This document shows positions 35,496 to 44,512 of a stretch of 64,000 nt of DNA, one piece after another. Numbering within the stretch: position 1 is the first letter of the stretch; each line of letters opens with the position of its first letter. The notes under the pieces are model-generated. The model searched no databases. It had not been told where the DNA came from and saw only the letters and a list, made by a program, of their open reading frames with translations. Source of the stretch: CALINF01 sp039990395 (GTDB lineage Bacteria > Pseudomonadota > Gammaproteobacteria > Pseudomonadales > Halieaceae); the NCBI GenBank assembly GCA_039990395.1, contig JBDXFZ010000146.1, forward strand, positions 1,612,001 to 1,676,000, written 5' to 3'. The translations under genes were made by a program, and so were the position numbers.

Positions 35496-38447
35496 CTAGA
35501 ATCGGTAAGCCGCGCCAAACGTGATGCGACGATCTGTCAGTCCCTGGAAACACAGCAGCGCACCTTGATTCACACAAGATTGCTCAACCTCTTCCTCAGT
35601 GATGTTAACAGCCTCTATTCCAACGCTTAACTGTTCATTGAAAGCATAGTTAATGCTGGCGTTGAGCTGTGACCTATCCTCTTGAACAACATTGAAGCCC
35701 CAGGGAAGACTGGAAGTACTACCAAAATCATCCGAACGATAGTTTTCGCGCCATGTATAGCGAGCCCTAGCCGAAAGACCGTACTTTTCGTAGTAAACCG
35801 TAATATTGTAGGCATTTTCAGACAGGTCCAGCAGTGGTGCCTTTTGCTGGTAATCTGGGTTGCCTAGAGCTGTAAAGACCTGATTAGCGCGAGAGGTTGG
35901 TCCTTGGAACGTATCCCCACCAGAAAATTCCTGCCAGGTATAGTTAGTGATAAGTCCGAAACCTGAAGCCCAGCCTAACTGGTCCTCCCACTGAGCAAGA
36001 TCGTATTGGAACACAAGCTCAACGCCTTTCTGAGTGGTTTCTCCGTCGCCATTGACTGTGGTCGAGATTGGAACACATACCCCTACACCAGGCTCAGGAC
36101 CGAAAACGTTAATATCAGCGATGGGGTTGAATATACCTCCCTGCTCGCAAGGTGGCGATGTGTCACGATATCCAGTCGTTGGATCTTCGAAAGGCGATTC
36201 CTGCGTGTCTACGAACAGGCCGGTACGTTCCTTGTAGAAATAGCCTACGCTCACCACGCTCGCATCTGAGAAATACCATTCAACCGAGAGATCATATGAT
36301 TCAACTTCTTCCGGCTCTAAACCTGCGTTACCAATACTAACTGGTGGGTTTGGGCTAGTGCTGAACTGAGCAGAGGTTGAGAGGTCGTTGAAGTCAGGGC
36401 GACGAATGTCTTCTGACCAACCAGCACGAATGAGTACATCTTCTCTCACTTCCGCAACGAAGTTTACGCGTGGCAGCAGGTAGTCATAGTCGCTCTTCGC
36501 CTTGGTACGCGACACTTCACCGTCAACAATGCTATTGCCTTTTGACTCGATATCAGTGTCTACATAGCGCAAACCTACGTTACCGCGGAAAATGCCGTAC
36601 TCGAAGTTTGCCTGTGCGTATAGCGCGTTTGTTTCTTCTGCAATATCGAAAAACGCAGAGGTCGTAGATGTTGGCTCGCTTATCGGAGGCCGATCGGAAC
36701 CGGTGATTTCATTGTTCGCAGCTATGGCATCGTTCAACACATCTAGAACGGCATTGGGGTTTGAATTCACCTTCGCTGGATCAATAAACAAGAAGTCTTT
36801 GACGAAGAGGTCGCGACCATCGGCATCGTCAAAATTATCAGGACCTTTTGTAATCACACTCGCAAACAAATCACCCGTTGGACTGTCGGCCAAATTTCTT
36901 AAGCCAACGTTTGACCTGGAATCATCGTTCAGGCTGGACGTTTCATTGTAGCGGTAACCAAAATCAATCGTTGTTAGAATTTTCCAGTCTAGATCGTACG
37001 TAAAATCTGCTCGAAATGCGTCTTCCTGGTTTTCGTTGTAATCTCTCGCTTGGTTTACATCACGCAGAGCATAGTTTGCGGGATCGAGCAGCTGATCGGT
37101 GCTTGCAGCACCATACACTCCGGACGCAAGGCCCCATGTCAGCGCGCCCCCTCTCAAATCATATTGAAACGGTGTGCCGTTCTCATTCGAACTATTTAGA
37201 GCGACATTTGGATTCAGAAAGTTAAGCGTGGTGTTAAAAGCAGGCGTATCAGTTTCGTTCTTAGAAGTCGAAATTTCTACCAAACCAGACAATCTACCGC
37301 GGTTAAAATCGGTACCCAAACTAAACATTTCGCTAGTTGACTCACGCGAACTTGTGTCGGTGGACATACGCAGATTAGGGTCTCTATCACCATCTTCAAC
37401 GGGAATTATCCCCGTGAGAGCCGCCTGGATAGTGCCGAGTCCTGAGCCAAAATTGACCGATTGAAATGTGTCAGGCGCTTGAATAGTTCTAAGGTCACTC
37501 ACACCAGATGCCTGAATTCTTGAGCTCTCCTGTAATCGCTCTTGATCATTCAGCACAGCATCAAAGTAGAACTTCACATCATCGTTTGGCGCCCATTCGA
37601 AGGTACCTACCAAGTTCTTGGTTTCATATTCAAAATTGTCGTAGTCCTGTACGAAGAACTGAATAGGCAAGAAATCGAAGCTTTGGGCGCTCGGAACATC
37701 CCTATCTGATGTGATCAAGTTGTCACGATCGGAACGGGGACGAAATGCTGTCACATCCTGTTCGGAGTAGCTTCCGCTCAGAACGACACCAAAGGTTCCT
37801 GCACTTGTCTCCCAATTGTTACCCCAGGTACCAGATACCCTCGGAGTAATATCGCCATCATCAGATAGACTGCTGTGTTCACCCTGCACTCTCACATAAG
37901 CCAACTGCTCAGTAAGCGCCAGAGGGCGTATAGTTTTCAGGTTGATGGTACCGCCAACAGAACCTTCAATCGTTTTCGCTTCAGGTGCCTTGGTTACTTC
38001 AACAACGTTGATGATGCCTGCAGAGACGTCTTCAAAATCAATACCGCTGCGCCCAGAACCCGAACCCACCGTAGAAACACCGTTGATTTCAGTCCGGTTA
38101 GCGTTAGTACCGCGAATCTGCACGCCAGTACCCACCCCGGCCTCACGAGTAATCTGAACGCCTGGAATATTCTCAAGCACTTCTGCCAGGTTTTGATCGG
38201 GCAGCTTACCTATGTCTTCCGCAACAATGACTTCGATAAGATTATCTGAGTCTCGCTTTTGGTCAATCGCACTGGCAAGCGAGGCGCGAATGCCAGTGAC
38301 AATCACCTCCTCCAAAACCGGCGGAGACGTTTGCGCCTGTGCATACATCGGAATCGCTGCTGCAACTGCACCCGCCAAAAGCGTGGGCACAAAATTGCGA
38401 CGAAGGTTATTTTTGGGGCGTTTGGCTAGAGTTGCGGGACACAACAT
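35496..38447 (-). CDS. TonB-dependent receptor for alginate oligosaccharides
   Basis: A 983-residue outer-membrane receptor of the Xanthomonas/Caulobacter-type carbohydrate subfamily. A long signal peptide ends near MYAQAQ, followed by the plug segment LEEVIVTGIRASLASAID and the QNLAEVLENIPGVQITR signature. The protein ends in a Phe (AAYRF), as needed for barrel assembly. It probably takes up alginate oligosaccharides across the outer membrane using TonB energy. It is first in the minus-strand alginate locus and has a clear promoter with an embedded inverted repeat. Confidence 0.92.
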   Translation of the reverse strand: MLCPATLAKRPKNNLRRNFVPTLLAGAVAAAIPMYAQAQTSPPVLEEVIVTGIRASLASAIDQKRDSDNLIEVIVAEDIGKLPDQNLAEVLENIPGVQITREAGVGTGVQIRGTNANRTEINGVSTVGSGSGRSGIDFEDVSAGIINVVEVTKAPEAKTIEGSVGGTINLKTIRPLALTEQLAYVRVQGEHSSLSDDGDITPRVSGTWGNNWETSAGTFGVVLSGSYSEQDVTAFRPRSDRDNLITSDRDVPSAQSFDFLPIQFFVQDYDNFEYETKNLVGTFEWAPNDDVKFYFDAVLNDQERLQESSRIQASGVSDLRTIQAPDTFQSVNFGSGLGTIQAALTGIIPVEDGDRDPNLRMSTDTSSRESTSEMFSLGTDFNRGRLSGLVEISTSKNETDTPAFNTTLNFLNPNVALNSSNENGTPFQYDLRGGALTWGLASGVYGAASTDQLLDPANYALRDVNQARDYNENQEDAFRADFTYDLDWKILTTIDFGYRYNETSSLNDDSRSNVGLRNLADSPTGDLFASVITKGPDNFDDADGRDLFVKDFLFIDPAKVNSNPNAVLDVLNDAIAANNEITGSDRPPISEPTSTTSAFFDIAEETNALYAQANFEYGIFRGNVGLRYVDTDIESKGNSIVDGEVSRTKAKSDYDYLLPRVNFVAEVREDVLIRAGWSEDIRRPDFNDLSTSAQFSTSPNPPVSIGNAGLEPEEVESYDLSVEWYFSDASVVSVGYFYKERTGLFVDTQESPFEDPTTGYRDTSPPCEQGGIFNPIADINVFGPEPGVGVCVPISTTVNGDGETTQKGVELVFQYDLAQWEDQLGWASGFGLITNYTWQEFSGGDTFQGPTSRANQVFTALGNPDYQQKAPLLDLSENAYNITVYYEKYGLSARARYTWRENYRSDDFGSTSSLPWGFNVVQEDRSQLNASINYAFNEQLSVGIEAVNITEEEVEQSCVNQGALLCFQGLTDRRITFGAAYRF

Positions 38448-38485
38448 GGTTTTCTCCAGTTTTATATAGCGTTGTTATGACCAAA

Positions 38486-38514
38486 ATATAACCAATACCT
38501 CACCATTTGGTCAA
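38486..38514 (-). promoter_or_regulatory. Promoter and GntR operator of the alginate TonB receptor
   Basis: On the minus strand a -35 box TTGACC (38509-38514) and a -10 box TTATAT (38486-38491) are separated by 17 bases. The inverted repeat ACCATTTGGT (38502-38511) overlaps the -35 box. A further ATTGGCCAAT palindrome lies about 20 bases upstream. ACCA/TGGT half-sites are typical of FadR-type GntR regulators, such as the one encoded next door, so this is a likely repression site. Confidence 0.6.
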
Positions 38515-38792
38515 GCCAATTTTACAGATATTGGCCAATTATTTTGGTTTAGCCGAGCCAAGTGTTTTGCTGGAGCGCCAAGTTATTGTTTTATATGGCA
38601 ATAATGCAAACCGATAATTTACTTGATCGCAACAGCAGCATCTATTGTCCCTGGCACGGCAACACGACAAAAACCGTATTACGCCGCCCTCTCGTTATTT
38701 TACCAAGACAGGGCTCACCTTAGGTTGACCAATCGTTATGACAGGCGGTACGGAGTTGTCTGCCATCGTTAGGCTGGCAGCAGATTTACTGG
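38515..38792. other. Intergenic region between receptor promoter and GntR gene
   Basis: Apart from the ATTGGCCAAT palindrome near 38533 and an ACTGG/CCAGT hairpin at the GntR stop, I see no open frame or RNA gene. The sequence is relatively A/T-rich next to the receptor promoter. Confidence 0.45.
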
Positions 38793-39572
38793 TCAGCCAG
38801 TGGATACTGTCTGATTAAGACGATTAAAAGAGAATCGCTCACGAGTCTCGGAGAGTTTTCTGCGTACTTCCTCCACCGCCTCTTCCTCGGTAGTTTGATG
38901 GAGTGCGTTTATACCCCGCGCAAAGTGGTTACGCATGGCAACTCTTGCCGACTGAGGGTCTCTATTGGCTAGGGCATCGTAGATTGCTTGATGCTCATTC
39001 AGGCGAACTTGCTGATCTGCCATACAGATCTCCTGCCGCGCGCTTTTTATGTGGTGCAATCCCTCCTGAGCATCCCAGAGGTTTTCTATCATGGTGGACA
39101 AAACACGATTATTGGTCGCTGCTGCGATGATGGAATGGAATTTTCTGTCCGCTACACCCGATTCGACTGCCTCTGCTTGGTTTTCCTGCGCCATTTCTTC
39201 TAGCGCTAGTCGTAGCGAATGGAGCTGTTTATCATTGATCATAGAAGACGCCAGAGCGGCTGCCTCACCTTCAAAAAGTACCCGTGTTTCTAGCAACTCA
39301 AAAGGACTGGCATTACTCTCAACTCCTTTCACTTGCTTCCATTCGAGCACGTATACTCCGGAGCCAGTCCTAACATCTACTCGCTCCATGGCCTCTAAAG
39401 CAATCACCGCTTCGCGAATCGTAGGCCTACTAACACCAAACCTGTCTGCCAATTCACGCTCAGCCGGCAGACGACTACCCACAGGGCATTCACCCGAATC
39501 AATCAATAACAGAATTTGATCGACTATCTGACGGTAGAGCCTTTTACGACTCACGGATTGTTTATCACCCAT
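38793..39572 (-). CDS. FadR-type GntR regulator of the alginate locus
   Basis: A 259-residue transcription factor. The N-terminal winged helix-turn-helix (about residues 8-78) contains GSRLPAERELADRFGVSRPT followed by IREAV, the GntR signature. The all-helical FCD effector domain fills residues ~90-235, with metal-ligand histidines in KFHSIIAAA, EHQAIYDA and RNHFARG. Uronate-pathway repressors such as ExuR/UxuR belong to this group. It most likely binds the ACCA/TGGT repeats upstream of itself and of the TonB receptor and is released by an alginate-derived metabolite; the effector is inference. Confidence 0.88.
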   Translation of the reverse strand: MGDKQSVSRKRLYRQIVDQILLLIDSGECPVGSRLPAERELADRFGVSRPTIREAVIALEAMERVDVRTGSGVYVLEWKQVKGVESNASPFELLETRVLFEGEAAALASSMINDKQLHSLRLALEEMAQENQAEAVESGVADRKFHSIIAAATNNRVLSTMIENLWDAQEGLHHIKSARQEICMADQQVRLNEHQAIYDALANRDPQSARVAMRNHFARGINALHQTTEEEAVEEVRRKLSETRERFSFNRLNQTVSTG

Positions 39573-39647
39573 CTAATACTGCCTCACTACCACAGATACA
39601 CATTGTTAGCCTCTAGCCTTGGTGACCAGATTCCTCTTAATGGTAAT

Positions 39648-39676
39648 ACAATATACCATTATTGGTAAGACCACAA
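39648..39676 (-). promoter_or_regulatory. Promoter of the GntR gene with embedded inverted repeat
   Basis: On the minus strand TTGTGG (39671-39676) and TATTGT (39648-39653) are 17 bases apart. The spacer contains TACCATTATTGGTA (39654-39667), an inverted repeat of TACCA/TGGTA. This arrangement suggests autoregulation by the GntR protein. Confidence 0.5.
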
Positions 39677-39860
39677 TTTTGTCCAATCAAACTCAACTAC
39701 ACATATCAATGAAGAGCCCGCGGCACAGTTTAATAGGGTCTAAGGCGCAGTTTGCGCCAAAGATATAGGTATGAATTCAGTGGGATATAGAAGGTGGCCT
39801 GTACTACAGACGGCCAATCCGATGTTTACTGCACTACTAACACGCGTATGAGTCGCTCTG

Positions 39861-40499
39861 CTAGGCTTTAAGTCTCTGCCACAATAGCCACATCAAGACC
39901 CCCACACCCGCCATCGCCAAGCCTGGCAAAATATGAAAGAGCAATACGTGTTTAGGCAAGTACATGCACGCGACCTGCATATACCAGGCGGGAATCAGCC
40001 CTGCTGCGAGCCCTGCCCAAAGAGCGCTATCGCGCGGCTTGAGTGGGTATAGCTGTTGCTGCCTGTAAATGGCAAATAGCATCGGTGGCAACGCGTATAC
40101 CAAGGTTTCCAGATAACAGTGCGGACGCTTTCCCACCATGCTGGGTTCAAGCGCCGGATTGATAAGCGCGTAAAGGAAATTCACTACCCAAACGATCACG
40201 GCAATAATTGCCACTCGTTTTAGCGTGCGCGTCAAAGCAGCTGGTATTGCTGAGCGAAACGCTACCATTGCCACTAGCGTGAATACGCCCACTCCGTATA
40301 TCGTTTCCAGCAGAAATCTCGGGTTGCCCACCAGCTGCTCAAACACGCCGGGGCGCACGGGCCCAAGTACCAAAGCGGCTATCATCACGTAAGCAACACC
40401 CAATAACAGCCAGGTTGCCGTGAGCAAGTTGGTACCTGCCACAGGCTTTACTGGCTCCAGGTCTGCCGACAGCGAATTAATAAGGTCACCGCGGCTCAT
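39861..40499 (-). CDS. nrsF: NrsF-type (DUF1109) membrane anti-sigma factor
   Basis: A 212-residue protein with six predicted membrane helices, matching the NrsF/DUF1109 family that holds an ECF sigma factor at the inner membrane. Two cysteines, Cys128 (KRPHCYLE) and Cys178 (MQVACMYLPKH), are 50 residues apart. As I recall, Caulobacter NrsF has two essential cysteines with the same spacing. The segment MYLPKHVLLFHILPG is also typical. The gene overlaps the sigma-factor gene by four bases, as expected for a sigma/anti-sigma pair. Confidence 0.88.
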   Translation of the reverse strand: MSRGDLINSLSADLEPVKPVAGTNLLTATWLLLGVAYVMIAALVLGPVRPGVFEQLVGNPRFLLETIYGVGVFTLVAMVAFRSAIPAALTRTLKRVAIIAVIVWVVNFLYALINPALEPSMVGKRPHCYLETLVYALPPMLFAIYRQQQLYPLKPRDSALWAGLAAGLIPAWYMQVACMYLPKHVLLFHILPGLAMAGVGVLMWLLWQRLKA

Positions 40500-41047
40500 A
40501 TTTGTTCTGCCTCCAAAAATTGCCTCAATTGCAGCATACCTCGGTGCACGCGCACCTTCACTGCACTTTCTGAAATCTGCAGCCTGGCCGCAGCCTCGGC
40601 GTTACTCAGCCCTACAAGCTTGGTTAAGGTTACCGCCTCGCAATAGGTTGTTGAAAGTCGAGCCAGCAACTTGCCCCTGTCGATACCTTCAGTCACATCT
40701 TCGCTGTAAACCCCGGCAACTTCCTCCTCGGGCACTTCTCGGCGAGCATTGCGTTTACGCAAAGCATCGATCGCTTTGTGGCGGGCAATCGTAAATAACC
40801 AGGGTCTGAATTTTTTGCTGGGATTGTAGGTATGCCGGCCTTCATGCATGGCCATCAATACGTCTTGTACGCAGTCTTCTATCATCGCATGAGCGCCAAA
40901 TCGGACGGTGAGATAGCGAGATACCGCTTCGCCGACCTCAGCCAATAACTGACGATAGGGCTCCTGCTCACCTTTCTGGGCAGCAACCATCAACGAAGCC
41001 CATCGAGCTTCGTCCGCGGCATACAACTGCTCATTGATTTGTGGCAT
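40496..41047 (-). CDS. ECF sigma factor of the SigF type
   Basis: An RNA polymerase sigma factor of about 183 residues. Region 2 contains DCVQDVLMAMHEGRHTY and KFRPWLFTIARHKAIDALRKR; region 4 has LVGLSNAEAAARLQISES followed by AVKVRVHRGM. I chose the ATG at 41047, which has GGGTGAAA before it; an in-frame ATG at 41095 would add 16 residues. Sequestered by the NrsF protein downstream, it probably activates its own operon through the GTAACC-N16-CGAA promoter at 41805-41830. Confidence 0.87.
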   Translation of the reverse strand: MPQINEQLYAADEARWASLMVAAQKGEQEPYRQLLAEVGEAVSRYLTVRFGAHAMIEDCVQDVLMAMHEGRHTYNPSKKFRPWLFTIARHKAIDALRKRNARREVPEEEVAGVYSEDVTEGIDRGKLLARLSTTYCEAVTLTKLVGLSNAEAAARLQISESAVKVRVHRGMLQLRQFLEAEQI

Positions 41048-41099
41048 TTTCACCCAGCACCGACCGCCCAATGAGCGGCCGGTTATCTCAGCCATCCAG

Positions 41100-41768
41100 T
41101 TAGTTTCTTATCCTTGTGACAGTAACTCGTGCCACTGGGTTCCGCCAATCGTATCTTTGAGGGGTAAGAACGTCTGGGTTTCCCTCTTCGAGCTGGTGAA
41201 ATCCATTGCCAATGTGAACGTAACCCTCTTCCCCTTCTCCGGGTGTCAGGTCATCCCCCACACCGCCACACACGGGACCAGGCATATTGTTGCAGTCTTG
41301 ATCGTTGGCCTCAGTACCAGCGTCATACGCCGGCACCATAAATGTCGCTGAGCCGATGCGGGGAAGTTCCGCGCCATCCAGTGCCATAAAGGTGTCGTTG
41401 GTAGGAATAAGCATCGCAGCCACTGAAATCTGACCTCTGGCTGATTGGCCCAGGATTATCGTGCTGGCACTCTCGCCAGGGCCGATCAAACCACCAATGG
41501 TCGTGGAATCCCAGACCACATTGGCAAACTCGTCAATCAATGGCCCGGGGTTGCCGCCTTCTGCCAGTATCTCCAGCGCCTCGCTAGCGGGCTCGCCTAG
41601 CTCAAAAATGGAGGCTTCTCCTGTATAAGTCAGTACCATCTGAGGCGTAAAGCTTTGACCGACAGTCAAGTTGGTGATCGTTACTTCGTACTGAGCGCCC
41701 TGCTGGGCCATTGCTATGTTCGCTGCAAGCATTGTTGCCGCGCTGAGAACTAAGGTCTTCTTTAACAT
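41100..41768 (-). CDS. Exported spondin-domain protein
   Basis: A 222-residue protein with a signal peptide (cleavage near NIAMAQQ). The mature part matches the bacterial Spondin_N domain: YEVTITNLTVGQSFTP, AMLIPTNDTFMALDG, PAYDAGTEANDQ and EGYVHIGNGFH. Such proteins are often encoded with ECF sigma factors. It is the first gene of a three-gene operon (spondin, ECF, NrsF) and the probable main target of the sigma factor. Its biochemical role is unknown; an extracytoplasmic or surface location is expected. Confidence 0.87.
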   Translation of the reverse strand: MLKKTLVLSAATMLAANIAMAQQGAQYEVTITNLTVGQSFTPQMVLTYTGEASIFELGEPASEALEILAEGGNPGPLIDEFANVVWDSTTIGGLIGPGESASTIILGQSARGQISVAAMLIPTNDTFMALDGAELPRIGSATFMVPAYDAGTEANDQDCNNMPGPVCGGVGDDLTPGEGEEGYVHIGNGFHQLEEGNPDVLTPQRYDWRNPVARVTVTRIRN

Positions 41769-41804
41769 GATATCTTCTCCGATTGATTAGGTTGTTACTC
41801 CCTA

Positions 41805-41830
41805 TTCGTATCGGAGCCAGAAAAGGTTAC
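41805..41830 (-). promoter_or_regulatory. SigF-type ECF promoter GTAACC-N16-CGAA
   Basis: On the minus strand GTAACC (41825-41830) and CGAA (41805-41808) are separated by exactly 16 bases, about 37 bases upstream of the spondin start. This equals the consensus I recall for Caulobacter SigF, the sigma factor controlled by NrsF. It suggests autoregulation of the spondin-ECF-NrsF operon. Confidence 0.65.
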
Positions 41831-41954
41831 ATCCTGTGCGAAAAAAATTATTGCCTACGCAGCTCGTAGCGCACATAGGCGATTCACGCGCAACAATACA
41901 CACTATTGCCTTATACTGCTCAGCACCGTAAACACCAACAGCAGGAGGCCCCGC

Positions 41955-42875
41955 TTGGCGAACTTCTATGTCAATAATGAGTATTGGTTTGCCGCAATCC
42001 AACTCATTCTTGCCATGCTGGGAATGGGTGCCACGCTTACGGGGAAGGACTTCCGCGACGTAGTACTTGAGCCTCTTGCGATGTCTGTGGGTACTGCAGT
42101 TCAGCTTGTGGCAGTACCGCTTGCCGCTTTTACGTTTCTGAGGTTGCTGGGGGTACAAGATGGTCTGGCGGTGGGACTAGCGCTCATTGCCGCCATTCCT
42201 GGAGGCACCACCTCGAATATTTTTACCTTTTTTGCGCGCGGCAACGCAGCTCTTTCAATCAGTATCACCGCAGTTACAACCCTGCTCTGCCTGATCTCTA
42301 CACCGCTCATCCTGTCACTAATGATAAGCCAGTACCTACCAGCCGATTTCAGCATGCCCAAAGCGCAGATTATGAGAGAGATCGCGCTGACACTACTGCT
42401 GCCTCTGGCAATAGGCATGGTGTACCTTTACCTCTATCCGCGTAGCGCACCCACTCTGTCCAAATGGAGTATCAGGGGATCCTTGATTGGCATACTGGCG
42501 ATTGTGATTGGTTCCGCAGCGGCCGGACGACTAAATATTACTGCGTTTGGCACTTCTAACGTCCTCATGGTCGTTGCATTCGTCATACTTTTATCTGCCG
42601 TGGGCCACCTCGTTCCCAGGCTGCTGCGGTTATCCAGAACGGACTCCACTGCAATTGAGTTCGAAGTGATAGTACGCAATATCAATCTGGGCGTGATGAT
42701 CAAGGCATCCATATTCCCGGCGGCTGCGGTGGCAACTGCAGAACTGGGGAACACGGTGCTATTTACCCTTCTCTTGTACGGGGCATTGCAGCTGCTTATA
42801 GCAGCCGTACTTATCCCTATCTGTCGCCGCTCCAATAGTGCCAGCGCCACAGTGCCGAGCAATTCAACTAAATGA
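41955..42875 (+). CDS. BASS-family (bile acid:sodium symporter-like) transporter
   Basis: A 306-residue membrane protein with nine to ten predicted helices. It starts at TTG (41955) with a perfect AGGAGG six bases upstream, which decides the start. The AAIPGGTTSNIFTFFARGN segment is the conserved sodium-site loop of BASS transporters, and a second crossover motif is in FEVIVRNINLGVMIKA. Substrates in this family include organic acids and sulfated steroids; here it is unknown. It is followed at 22 bases by an MFS/GPH transporter on the same strand. Confidence 0.87.
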   Translation: MANFYVNNEYWFAAIQLILAMLGMGATLTGKDFRDVVLEPLAMSVGTAVQLVAVPLAAFTFLRLLGVQDGLAVGLALIAAIPGGTTSNIFTFFARGNAALSISITAVTTLLCLISTPLILSLMISQYLPADFSMPKAQIMREIALTLLLPLAIGMVYLYLYPRSAPTLSKWSIRGSLIGILAIVIGSAAAGRLNITAFGTSNVLMVVAFVILLSAVGHLVPRLLRLSRTDSTAIEFEVIVRNINLGVMIKASIFPAAAVATAELGNTVLFTLLLYGALQLLIAAVLIPICRRSNSASATVPSNSTK

Positions 42876-42897
42876 ACGTCTCGCGGACACGGGTGCT

Positions 42898-44277
42898 GTG
42901 ACTAAGGCAGGGACGAAACTGCCGCGCTCAACGGTGGGAATCTACGGCGCGCTAGGTTTCCCGCTCGCTCTGTTGGGATATCCTCTCAGCGTCTGGTTGC
43001 CGCGAGCGTATGGCACCGACGTTGGAATAGAGCTCTACCTCATTGGCGCTATCATTAGTGCCGCGGCCATATTTGATGCAATCACAGACCCGTTGATCGG
43101 CTTTGCTTCGGACCGATTTCGTTCGCGTTGGGGCCGTCGCAAAAGCTGGATAAGCATCGGCCTACCAATACTGACACTGGCAACATGGATGCTGCTAAGC
43201 CCCGAGTCCACGGCAACAGCGATCTACCTGGCGATTTGGTATATCGCGCTGCGAGTGGGCTCGACTCTGGTACTGGTACCCTATGGTGCTTGGGGTGCAG
43301 AGCTCAGCAGCGATTACCATGATAGGACCCGACTCAACTCATCGCGTCAGAAGTGGATACTGCTAGGCCTGATCGGTGCGGCCCTCATCCCCGCCGGCGT
43401 AGAGTTCATAAACGACGGTGCCTCTGTGCCCGCTCTGGAAGTCCTGGACGCTTTCGCGTGGGCCGTATTATTGACGCTGCCGTTAATCTGCGCGCTTTTA
43501 CTGATCAAGGTCCCTGAGCCACAGGCACTGCAAGGTGAGGGGCGCACCCCTCTTTTTCGATCACTGCGACTCATGTGGCAGAATGGCCTGTTCCGGCGAG
43601 TCGTGACAATTGAACTGGTCATCACGGGCGGTGAGTACTTCACCAATACTCTGTCACTCTTCTTCATGCAGGACTTCATTGGTATTCGCTCGCCGGGCCA
43701 ACTCTATCTGATCTACTTCACCACCGGATTGCTGGCAATGCCAGTGTGGGACCTTATCGCAAGCCGCTGGGGCAAACACCGTTCGCTGGCTTGCGCTATG
43801 GTCGTGGTGAGCATAGTGAGTGTCTCAATATTCTTCCTAAACCAAGGAGACATACTAGCCTTCTATATTTTGTTTGCAGCCAAAGGCTTTTGTTTTGGCG
43901 CTTTTGCCTATTTGCCGCTGGCCATGCTTGCCGACGTGGTCGACATAGACACCATGCGCTCGGGTGATGCGCGCACAGGTGGCTATTTTGCTGTGCATGG
44001 ATTTATGACCAAATGCGCCGCTTCCTTCGGTGGACTGTCACTGCCACTGCTCGCGCTGGCAGGCTATTCCGCATCGTCAGGCATGCAAAACGACGACAAT
44101 GCGCTACTGTGGCTGGGCATCCTCTACGCGCTGGTACCAACCGTGTTGTTTATATTTGCGTTCTGGCTCACCTGGACTTGGCCACTATCAGCCGCTCGCC
44201 ATGCACGGATGCGAGCCAGGCATGAGCGAACCATGGGGAAACGAGCGGCAGCGCAATCCTTCGCTGAAGAAGCCTGA
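42898..44277 (+). CDS. GPH-family (MelB-like) cation:solute symporter
   Basis: A 459-residue MFS protein with 12 predicted helices. The motif FRSRWGRRKSWISIG after helix 2, the DAITDPLIGFASDR segment with its cation-site Asp residues, and the LADVVDIDTMRSGDARTGGYFA segment identify the glycoside-pentoside-hexuronide/MelB group. I prefer the GTG at 42898; an in-frame GTG at 42838 would overlap the BASS gene. It may form a two-gene operon with the BASS transporter. Substrate unknown. Confidence 0.85.
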   Translation: MTKAGTKLPRSTVGIYGALGFPLALLGYPLSVWLPRAYGTDVGIELYLIGAIISAAAIFDAITDPLIGFASDRFRSRWGRRKSWISIGLPILTLATWMLLSPESTATAIYLAIWYIALRVGSTLVLVPYGAWGAELSSDYHDRTRLNSSRQKWILLGLIGAALIPAGVEFINDGASVPALEVLDAFAWAVLLTLPLICALLLIKVPEPQALQGEGRTPLFRSLRLMWQNGLFRRVVTIELVITGGEYFTNTLSLFFMQDFIGIRSPGQLYLIYFTTGLLAMPVWDLIASRWGKHRSLACAMVVVSIVSVSIFFLNQGDILAFYILFAAKGFCFGAFAYLPLAMLADVVDIDTMRSGDARTGGYFAVHGFMTKCAASFGGLSLPLLALAGYSASSGMQNDDNALLWLGILYALVPTVLFIFAFWLTWTWPLSAARHARMRARHERTMGKRAAAQSFAEEA

Positions 44278-44396
44278 GTGTATGCGATGCTACTGGTTTA
44301 GGGAGGGCAAACACGAGGAAGACCAGGGTCGCTACAATGCGGTGGCCACAGCAAACTTCGCTTCCTTTCCTCCTTACTAGCTACGCACAGGCCAAC

Positions 44397-44415
44397 GGGG
44401 GCGCAATCAGCCCCC
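44397..44415 (+). terminator. GC-rich hairpin downstream of the transporter genes
   Basis: GGGGGC and GCCCCC form a perfect 6-bp stem around a GCAATCA loop, 120 bases after the GPH transporter stop. No T-tract follows, so intrinsic termination is uncertain. It lies 40 bases before the tRNA-Arg fragment. Confidence 0.35.
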
Positions 44416-44455
44416 CATTGGGCTCGGAAAATTCAGGTGCCAACCTCCTTTCAAT

Positions 44456-44496
44456 CCATCCGTAGCTCAGCTGGATAGAGCACTGCCCTACGGAGG
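44456..44496 (+). pseudogene. 5' half of a tRNA-Arg gene
   Basis: The sequence runs CCATCCG (acceptor arm), TA, then the D-arm GCTC-AGCTGGATA-GAGC, then A-CTGCC and the loop CTACGGA, followed by GG. It matches bacterial tRNA-Arg genes through the anticodon loop (ACG at 44490-44492) and position 40, and then stops matching: the 3' side of the anticodon stem, the T-arm and the acceptor 3' strand are missing. The next gene's stop codon is only 16 bases further on. I read it as a truncated tRNA gene at a recombination boundary. Confidence 0.65.
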
Positions 44497-44512
44497 GCTT
44501 TGCGTATAGGCA

